Source: Gnetum montanum (taxonomy: Eukaryota; Streptophyta; Gnetopsida; Gnetales; Gnetaceae). Taken from it: a stretch of DNA of 64,000 nucleotides. The DNA lies in assembly GCA_015680685.1 (NCBI GenBank), contig MNCI01023425.1:566165-630164 (forward strand), written 5' to 3'. The notes beneath the pieces are model-generated. The model was not told the origin of the DNA and searched no databases. It worked only from the letters and a program-made list of their open reading frames with translations. Below are positions 56,562 to 64,000 of the stretch, piece by piece. Position 1 is the stretch's first letter. Each line of letters begins with the position of its first letter. Position numbers and translations under genes: made by a program.

Positions 56562-58936
56562 TTAAAGAACAAATACAATGATGAGGAATCAAAAGGACCA
56601 ACTTTTATACAAGTTGGGATGATGATAAGTAGAGTGAAGAAGAAGCATGAAATTCTTCGAAAGACTCACATCTCATATGCATGATGCTTATAGATGAAGA
56701 TTCTTCACATATGGCTAAACAAGGTGGTAGGTGTGATGAAAGGTATAGTGAAATTATAGAAGAAATTTTTATTTTACATTATTTGATTAGGAAGGCAAAG
56801 AAATTTGTAATTTCTAAGCTAGATGCTATCCACTCTAAATAAATTAAGAGATCTCATACACAAATTCTGAGATTCAACAACCAACCTCTTTTAATAAGGA
56901 TTGTAGAAAGGTTCAAGAGGATGAGACTCTTGAAAAACAACCAAAGAATTTTGAGAAAGTCACACATGAAAATTCAAACTGAAGCATAGTGAAATTTGAT
57001 AATATTTTTTATGAGGAAAATACTTTATTTGTGTGTAAAAATCATGGTAGTAAGAAGACCCTTAACTATTCTCATGATGATCAAAACAGGATTAAAAGGC
57101 TTTGATAAGAAATTGTGTAGGCACTAGTAGCTGGAAATGAGGAGATGTAGAGAATTGAAAATAATGCAATAAGTGATTAAGGGTTCAATCATAAAGAACA
57201 TGAACAAATAGAGACATCACATATATGATCTAATGAAAGAGAACTTAAGGATGAGAAGGTACTTCATGATAGGAGACCTCATCTCAAACTCCATTAATCT
57301 TGGCTTCTCACCTTCAAGCAAGGTAAGTCAAGGTAAGTTCCCATCAATTTTCTTGCTAGTTAATTTATAAGTATATGATTTGAGAAGTCAAAATTTTTTG
57401 TGTCTTTTCTATATTAGAAAAGCATTGGAATAATTGTTTAGAGCATCTCTTATCTTCATTTTAAGCTTGATGCAATTGGTTTTATGAACATATGTAGTGT
57501 AGCACTTGTATTAAGGTAGGTTTTTGTCTTGCTTACTATCTTGCATGATCTGCTTCTAAGACCATGTCCTTTGGGATATTTTTGCCACTTATGAGATAAG
57601 AAAAGTCTTTGAAAATTCTATCAATACTACTGATCAAAGACCTTAGTCTCCACATTTGATCTTATTGTTGATCTACAGTTGTAGTGCTTTGGTAACTTAC
57701 AACATTTACAAGTTGTCTTAAAGGCCTAAGAAAAGCTGCACATATGTAGAGAGATTCTATTCCTTATTATCCATCATCATCTTCAAGGTTACCAATGTAT
57801 GGGAAATCTTTGTAGACTTCAGCTAAGGAACACTCAAAAAGAAAAATATCACAAAATGATCAAGGATTCATGTCATGCAAGAGTATGATATAGTATCCAA
57901 GATAAAAGTAGGATTAACTCGTTGTTAAGATGCCTTATAGACATTTTATCATTATGATATCTTTTGGCTATTTTTTAAACATCTTTTTAAAATATACTTT
58001 TCTATTTTTAGACATTCACTTGTTTTTATTTTGTTTTTTTCCTTCTTCATGAGAATTTATTGTGACAAGAGTATCCTTTCTTCCTTGCCATATAATTACC
58101 TTCATGATGTTTTCATAAGAGTTGAGTTTTGATGTAAGCATGATGTATTGGTTTACCTTATGAGGTTATTGGTTAAAAAAGATAGGTTACTTGATCCTCA
58201 AATATTGGGTTTCGATATAGCATAGCTCCCATATTGGCTTTTGATATAGAGTAGCTCCAATCTCATTTTCAGCCCTTTGAAAACTATGCTAAGACATGTG
58301 TTTAGAATCTTGAAGATATAAATTTTAAATGAGATAATTGATTCAAGATGATTCTATATGCTCAATCTTTGATCTTTGGCATTCAAATTTATTCTTAGAC
58401 TTTAATTACAAGGCTTTTTTTCATGTTTGGATTCGTTGTGACTTGTTCTTGTTTTTAACTAAAAAGGACAGATCTTAATGAATTGAGGATAGCATAAAAA
58501 TTTGATATTTAAGGTTGTGTCTTTTCACCTAATGATATTTTAGCATGCCACGAATTTAACTTTCCCTGAGGACTTTAGAATCTCTTGTTTATGTGGACTT
58601 CACTAAAGCAAGAAGTACTCGTATCTCTATTATAAAAGGTTGTAAATGATTGATAATATTCATTATAGAAATATCATTAAAAATTCTTTATGTTATTTAG
58701 AGATTTATTTGAATAGATATTTAGCACAATGCATATCTTTTGTGAGTATGGTATGGCTACTTTTCAGCAAAAGGAAGAATTGTTTTCTAGGTTATACTAT
58801 TGGAATGTTGTTCTTTTACAATATCTCTTTATGATAGGCTTAATGTGCTTTATTATTTTTACTACTATTCAAAAAGGAGAAGAGTATGGACTATATTTGT
58901 ATGATCACTAATCCATTTTCTTAAGTTTTGAACATC
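56562..58936. other. Copia interior without recognisable pol
   Basis: About 2.4 kb between gag and polypurine tract. Early parts are Lys/Glu-rich in translation. No GAG-pre-integrase, integrase DDE, RT (YVDD) or RNase H motif was found on either strand. A short imperfect repeat 'gatatagcatagctcc'/'gatatagagtagctcc' lies near 58213-58252. Frames at 58646-59128 are chance. Confidence 0.55.
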
Positions 58937-58953
58937 ACCAAAAAGGGAAAGAT
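58937..58953 (+). other. Polypurine tract of copia element
   Basis: ACCAAAAAGGGAAAGAT directly precedes TGTTGACC of the 3' LTR, a standard copia plus-strand primer. Confidence 0.85.
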
Positions 58954-60165
58954 TGTTGACCTTTGGGTATGTCAAAATGTTAAGTAAACTAGAGTCAAAA
59001 ATTATTTGTATGGTTGTGTGGTTGATGTGTTTGTAGGACAAAGTACATGAAAAACCAAGATGAGATGACAAAGAATGAGCTAGTGACCTCAAAGGAAAAG
59101 GTCCATAAGGTATCAAGTGAACATGCAAGAATTCAAAGAATGTGGATAAGGACCAAATAACTTACAATAAAGTTAACATCATTGGAGTATGTATAAATGC
59201 AAGATTTGGAGCATTTGGAAATGCAAGATTGTGGATAATGAATGAAGAATTCAAAGTTCAAACAAAGGGTAAAGAAAGACATGTCTAAGAAATAGTAGAT
59301 CTCTTGGAAGAATTAAAGGCAACATTGGTTAAGAAATGTCTACAAAATCATAAATTTCTTTCATCAAACAAAGATGTGTTTTACTAGAGAAAGATGTATT
59401 CTTATAATGAGGGCTAGTTATACAGAGACATATTTCACTATATGAAGACATCTTCCTAGAATGGAGGCCAGATGGATAAAGATGTCTCAACCATGAAGAA
59501 GAAATCTTTCATGACCATTAGCTAGCCATTGGATGATTTCCAAGATGAATTTGGAAACATAGTAACTATAAGAAGATATCATTCTCATTGGGAAATGTGC
59601 AATATTTTTTATAATCATTATGTAATCATTTGATAATCATTGTAATCTCTATTGCTCCTCATTGTATTATCTTTTTTCTATTATAAATTCAGTTGTACCT
59701 TAAAGTGTAAGGATCAGCAAACTAAGTTGCATTCATCCTTTATAATAATTATTCTCTCTTATTGCCCTACGAGGTTGATGTGCTTCTTGTGAGAAGGCAT
59801 CTTACATGATTTTGTCAAGATCCTGTGGAATTAAATGTTGGTGTAGTGCCACAACACTTTGAAGTGGAGCTCAAGATTTCAAATGTTTTAGGATCTTGAA
59901 AACCATATTCTAATTTTGTCAAGATCTTGTGAGGTTGAGTGGATTCATAGCATCAAATCACTCTAGAGTGGAGCTTAGAGCTTCTACAAGTTATGGTATC
60001 CTTCAAACCATATTTGAGAGCAACAAATTCTAGAGGTGTCATTGTGAACTAACCTCCAAGTGTGGACTACCTAAGTTGGGGAACAACATTAAATTTGGTA
60101 TGTGTGCTATGCTTCAAAGAATTTTAATTCCCCCCCACCCTTTTTTCTAAGTTCAACAATCCACA
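58954..60165 (+). repeat. 3' LTR of nested copia element
   Basis: 1212 bases, same ends and internal order as the 5' LTR, with many scattered substitutions and small indels, indicating an old insertion. Confidence 0.85.
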
Positions 60166-60170
60166 AACTT

Positions 60171-60870
60171 AACATGGGCCAACACATTTTTCAATATTTA
60201 AGACTAATCCTCATACAAACATCTCAATATCTTTAATAAATATCTATTGATAACTTTAATTTACCCATCAATTTAAGGATGATAGGATATAGAAAAAAAG
60301 TAACTTAATCCCAAGTAGTTTCCAAAGTAATCTCCAAAAGTGACTAGTGAATTTAAAATTCCTATCACTCATAATGTTTAAGGGAATGTCATGTAATCTC
60401 ATAACATGTTGAAAGAATAGATGAGAAACATGGGAAGCATTACTACTTCTCTTACATTGAATAAAATGAGTCGTCTTATTAAATCTATCAACCATAACAA
60501 GTATGTAATGTTGTCTTAGGAATATTGTAAATAAATTCCAAAGAAAAAAAATTTCAAGGAACATTTGGTATTGGTAAAGAAAACTAATGACTATCAACAC
60601 CTTTTGCTACATTTAATTTTTGATATACATAACATTCTTTGAAAAATGTAACCACTTCTTTATACATACTTGATCAAAAATAAATTTTTCTCACCAATTT
60701 CAATGTCTTTGTTTTGTTGATATGTGCAGCCATATCACTTTGATGCTTTTCTTTGGTTTCGATTCGAAGTCACACTTTGAAACACAAACTTTTCCATCCT
60801 TGAATAAAATCTTATTTCTTACATGATAAGCTTTCTATTTCTTAGCCTTTCACAGAAATGTAGAATTAAA
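60171..60870 (-). pseudogene. Chromovirus integrase, zinc-binding and catalytic core
   Basis: Reading left from 60870 gives LFKDGKVCVSKCDF and KVIWLHIS, then VTFF.ECYVYQK (the HHCC region). The core frame (60600-60268) has ILVMVDRFNKTTHFIQCKRS with SNASHVSHLFFQHVMRLHDI, then SDRNFKFTSHFWRLLWK (the two catalytic Asp of D...D). YHP.IDGQI.VINRYLL leads up to the copia insertion point. The third catalytic residue region (DGQTE) reads DG.IK. These motifs are characteristic of chromovirus-type plant gypsy integrase. It is continued at 54462 on the far side of the copia element. Confidence 0.8.
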
Positions 60871-60994
60871 ATCTTTCAAAATTACATATAATATTATTTC
60901 ACATTTTTGTCTCCTTGCTTCATATATTTAAATGTTTGAATAACCTCTTCTCTATGATGCAATTTTTTAGATCTTTTATTTAACAGGAATTACA

Positions 60995-61631
60995 TGAGAA
61001 ATTAATCTTTGATAGGAGTACCATTATTCACATTATAGGAATGTCTTTCTTTCTTCCATCCTAAAGTGTCATGCCTTCTATTTTTGTCTTAGCATATGAC
61101 ACCTTTTGATAGTCTTCTACATCTTTAAAATTAAATTTTTTGTTAATCATTTTCAGCCAGGAGAGAAAATATTTTATACCTTCCATTTCATTAAAGGATT
61201 TGACTTTAAAACTAGGCATTCTTGAAGTGTATCTAAAAGCTTGAACAAGAGCAACTTCAATTTCTTCACCTTGCTTTCCTCAAGGATTAAAATAGAGCTC
61301 CTTATTTCTTTTTCCTTGAAAAGATGAACCATTGAGACTTTTTCTTAATACTAGGAACATGAAGAAGGGTATCATCTTAATCTTCATCTTCTTCAATATC
61401 TTTATTTATAAAAGGAAGATCATCTTGAAGAGGTGGCATGAAGGAACATTTTGAAGAAGATCTTAGTGAATAAGTATTTGAGTTATTCCCTTGCCTAACA
61501 TATTTTGATGAAGAAGCATATCCTTTATTTTCTTCTAGCTTTTTAAGTTTCTCAATAATGAGCTTGGGAGAATTTTTCATGTCATCCATGTCTCTTAACA
61601 ATGATTGAACTATGTTCTTCTCTGGGGGCAT
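60995..61631 (-). pseudogene. Chromovirus gag fragment
   Basis: ATG at 61631 opens an 84-codon frame (MPPEKNIVQSLLRDMDDM) with a Lys-rich coil and an acidic end. After a shift, MPSFKVKSFNEMEGIKYFLS and WLKMINKKFNFKDVEDYQKV are followed by YAKTKIEGMTLWD (about 61240-61060). This is the chromovirus gag core (KV.SFxxxExxxYFLxW...FxFKxxxxxxKVxYAxxKLEGxAxxWWD). The sequence then jumps to integrase, so the gag C-terminus through RNase H was deleted. Confidence 0.7.
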
Positions 61632-61972
61632 GATTAAAAGTAACCTAAAAGATAATTTTCATAAAATTCTACAAGGAAAAGTGAAATATTAAAGATTTCT
61701 CAAGGAATGAAATAAAGAATACTAAAATCTTAAGAGAAATGAGTTCAAGATCTTTAAACCCTAGCATTATAAGCCAATGGATGTTGAATTCTAGAATTAT
61801 TTTCAAATATTTAAAGATATGACAAACTTAGAAATAAAAGGAAAATATTCAAACACTATGATGAAAGAAATAGGTAACAAGAGAGAATTCACCCAAGCTT
61901 GAAAATTTGAAGTGATTCTTTACACTTGAGTGAGAATTATCCACTTCAATATAATTTTCTTCAATTTCAAGT

Positions 61973-61984
61973 GCTTTGATACTG
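61973..61984 (-). other. Decayed tRNA-Met primer site of chromovirus
   Basis: The minus strand reads CAGTATCAAAGC just inside the LTR ending CATCA. The usual site is TGGTATCAGAGC. Confidence 0.55.
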
Positions 61985-61987
61985 ATT

Positions 61988-62240
61988 TGATGAGGAGCTT
62001 CCTTAGATTCCACAGGCCAAGCTCTATTAATTTAAAAACAAGCCAATTTAAAAAAGAAAGAAAAGGTAAAAGATTTATTTTTTCTCAAAATAAGAATTTA
62101 CAAGCATAAATAAAGCACACATTCACAAGGATATATAAGTAATTCAATCCAATGCTAACAACACACTTAAGAAAAATAATCACACATAAGGATGATGAGA
62201 AAGGTAACTAGAATAAATGAAGAGTAATTAACATATAATA
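61988..62240 (-). repeat. 5' LTR portion of the chromovirus
   Basis: It matches 52939-53170 and adjoins the primer site. The LTR continues to the right by an unresolved distance; 62241-63100 holds no gene. Confidence 0.6.
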
Positions 62241-63139
62241 TTTTTGAAAGAGCTAATCTAGATGAATTTAAGAATATTTCACTTAAAATTTATTTGGACT
62301 ACAAAATGAGGAAGATCATGAACAAAATATTAGGTCTCTAAAAATGATTATGAAATAATGAGATCTATGCTCTAGGATGCTTAGGCAACTTTTTGCAACT
62401 AAATATGGCTATGAATGAAACTTTAAATTAGAAAAAATAATAAATTTGTTTGATTTCAAGATCTTTGATATCAATTTGAATGTCTTTGATATTGTCTTAA
62501 ATATGTTTAACAATGAAACAAATAAATTTGATGATGATTTTGATCTTTAATGTTAAATGATTGGGGATGTTAAGAATGCTTGAAAAGAAGTGATAAATTA
62601 TGAAATTATGACTTAGAGATTATAAGGTATTATGAAACATTATGAGATTATAAATTAAAAAAATAATAAAATTAAAAATTATTTGTGATCCTTCTTTAAT
62701 CCCTTGAATTTAAGAAGTATGTAATGAAAAGTATGAAATGAATGCTTTTTCTCTTGATGTATGAGGTATGACATTTATTCATAGTGTAGGTTGGTCCTTG
62801 TATGTCATTTTAGGAATTTTCTAACATCATTGTGTCTTACAACAAAAATATTCCTTTTATCAAAAAGATTTACAAGTATGAGGCAAATGTTAAGACTTCA
62901 AAATAAAATAAAAAAGATAAAATATATGTAATGAGAAGACATGAGACTAGAAAAGTAAGACATGACTCTCATTCATACCTTAATTTAACACTTTCTTTAA
63001 AAGTTAGTGTCTAGAATTTATGATGAAGGATGATCAGTTTTCATCCATTATATAAGGATACTCATATTTCTTTTTGTCTTCTTATTGACTATAAAATGAG
63101 TCAAATTATAAGATTTTCATATGAAATATTATAGTTCTT

Positions 63140-64000
63140 GATACATATTACTTCTTTTGAAGTTAGTTAAAGAATTTTTATCCACTTTCCATGAAATCAT
63201 AAATAAAAAAGGATACAGTTTCTTCTCCTATCATCTAGTTTATTGACAAGTGTATTAGAAATTTTTACATAGTATAAAAATCCAAAGATTTTAAGATGGA
63301 AGTGAGCATATGTATAAGAATTCATATGGATCCTCCTTACTAATGGAAAATTTGATGGTCCTATTTAGAAAATATGTAGCCATGTTGACTACCTTATTGT
63401 ATTTGGAATTAGGAAGAAAGAGATAATTTAACAAGAATCTACATATTTTCTAGATGAGTCTATTCTTCCTTTCAACAACTCCATTACTTTGTAGCTTATA
63501 TCAACATGTAGTTTGTTTAGTTAGGTCATGATTTTTCTAAAATTCGTCAATTTTTTCACTTCCAAATTCATCTTTCCTATTTCTCCTTAAACTTTTAATT
63601 GAAACATATTTTCTATCAACTTCTTAAAATTTTTAAAACATCAAAAACCTCCTCTTTGGAGTGGAGGATGAAGGTCCAACTGTATCTTGAGAAGTCATCA
63701 ATAATTATAAAAAGGTATTTACCTTCTTCATTGGCAATGTTGGTCATTCGGCCAATAGCATTCATTTTTAAGTAGTTCTAATGGTTTTATCCTTCTTTCA
63801 CTTGTGCTTAAATGGGGAAGAGCCTTTTTCTTTCTTTTTTGACATGTGTAAAATATCGATTAAGAATGAAATGTGAAACATAACTTCAATGGTTGTTTGA
63901 TTCTTGATGAGTTTCATGAAGTTAAAGTAGGAGGTATGACCAAGCATTCAAAGCCATAATCTTGCCATCTCATGTTTTGATGATTCTTAACTTAAGATTA
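63140..64000 (-). pseudogene. Ty1/copia integrase fragment, runs off window
   Basis: Minus-strand translation from the right edge: MSKKKEKGSSPFK (possible pre-integrase end), then NAIGRMTNIANEEGKYLFII with DDFSRYSWTFILHSKEEVFD (63770-63640), the copia integrase core start with its first Asp. Next are DEFGSEKIDEF, then SNGVVERK.RLI (63470-63430), the (Q)NGVVER motif with the catalytic Glu. HFHLKIFGFLYYVKISNTLV and NKLDDRRRNCILF (63290-63200) give the C-terminal HLxxFGCxxYxHxP...KLDxxxxxCxFxGY motif. Frameshifts and stops are frequent. The orientation is the same as the chromovirus and opposite to the nested copia. The RT would lie further left but was not found, so only this part survives. Confidence 0.75.

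Larger units (their letters stand above)
54463..60165 (+). mobile_element. Ty1/copia element nested in chromovirus integrase
   Basis: The LTRs at 54463-55689 and 58954-60165 begin TGTTGACC and end ATCCACA. The 5' primer site TGGTATTAGAGC (55692-55703) matches initiator tRNA-Met at 11 of 12 positions. A polypurine tract AAAAAGGGAAAGAT precedes the 3' LTR. AACAT before and AACTT after form a one-mismatch target duplication. Removing the element rejoins chromovirus integrase (WPM...SNNSFHASIGKS). The interior of about 3.3 kb has gag (55744-56561), but no protease, integrase or RT could be read in the remaining 2.4 kb. It is a gag-only, non-autonomous or internally replaced element. Confidence 0.85.
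52939..62240 (-). mobile_element. Chromovirus Ty3/gypsy element, split by a copia insertion
   Basis: In minus direction it has: a 5' LTR from 61988 rightwards; a tRNA-Met-like primer site (61984-61973); gag start (61631 to about 61000); a large deletion of the rest of gag, protease, RT and RNase H; integrase zinc-binding and core (60870-60171); a copia insertion (54463-60165); the integrase C-terminus (54462-about 53970); a chromodomain-like tail (about 53960-53790); and LTR sequence ending at 52939. The direct repeat of 'tgatgaggagct' plus about 230 matching bases at 52939 and 61988 supports the two LTRs, but their far ends were not resolved. The true right limit is beyond 62240, probably before 63100. 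Confidence 0.75.

Noticed and set aside
1-64000. CRISPR arrays, bacterial operons, rRNA and tRNA genes
   Set aside because: No regularly spaced identical repeats, rRNA cores or tRNA cloverleaves were seen; the sequence is eukaryotic repeat DNA.

Overview
This window is plant nuclear DNA: AT-rich, intergenic, and built almost entirely from old, nested LTR retrotransposons. The plant-specific lineages seen (Athila-like, Tat-like and chromovirus Ty3/gypsy, plus Ty1/copia) and the plant-type tRNA primer sites suggest a seed plant with a large, slowly purged genome. A gymnosperm is possible, but the sequence does not prove it. No intact host gene was found. The only host-gene traces are a ubiquitin-specific-protease-like relic (about 11240-12016, minus) and a CCR4-type deadenylase-like relic (about 35985-36890, minus), both broken.

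The dominant component is one Athila-like, pol-less LTR family, called family A here. Copy 1 covers 1208-9750 (minus). Copy 3 covers 14424-20327 (minus) and has a perfect 5-bp target duplication, CATGT. Copy 2 covers about 27400-33418 (plus) and lacks its 5' part. A solo LTR lies at 48690-49481 with the duplication GAAGT. The order is LTR, tRNA-Asp primer site, gag, about 1.4-2 kb of non-coding sequence, a second ORF (ORF2: globular N-terminal part plus long coiled coil), polypurine tract, LTR. No copy has protease, reverse transcriptase, RNase H or integrase. In copies 1 and 2 a GATATC-palindrome plus TATA module like the U3 promoter lies about 0.45-0.5 kb upstream of ORF2, suggesting separate transcription of gag and ORF2.

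Other layers are as follows. Position 1-390 holds a minus-strand gypsy protease-region fragment. Five LTRs of a second family (family B) start at 642, 12052, 34946, 40053 and 51408. A Tat-like pol relic on the minus strand has its protease near 34300 and its RT, RNase H and integrase between 26090 and 22640; copy 2 of family A lies inside it. An unclassified AT-rich repeat (family C) was split by copy 3 and recurs at 43378-44350. A GC-richer minisatellite tract lies at 37938-39260, and an unrecognised decayed reading frame at 45230-46640.

The right end is a clear nest. A minus-strand chromovirus (about 52939-62240 and beyond) was interrupted inside its integrase by a plus-strand copia element at 54463-60165. 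The copia element has LTRs, primer site, gag and polypurine tract but no recognisable pol. The integrase resumes on the other side of the insertion. The window ends in a minus-strand copia integrase fragment (63140-64000).

Coding relics carry many in-frame stops that look like C-to-T decay of Trp, Gln and Arg codons, as expected for methylated, silenced repeats. Almost every short open frame in the window is a fragment or shadow of these elements. Interpretation rests on reading translations and comparing copies by eye; no alignment or database search was run.
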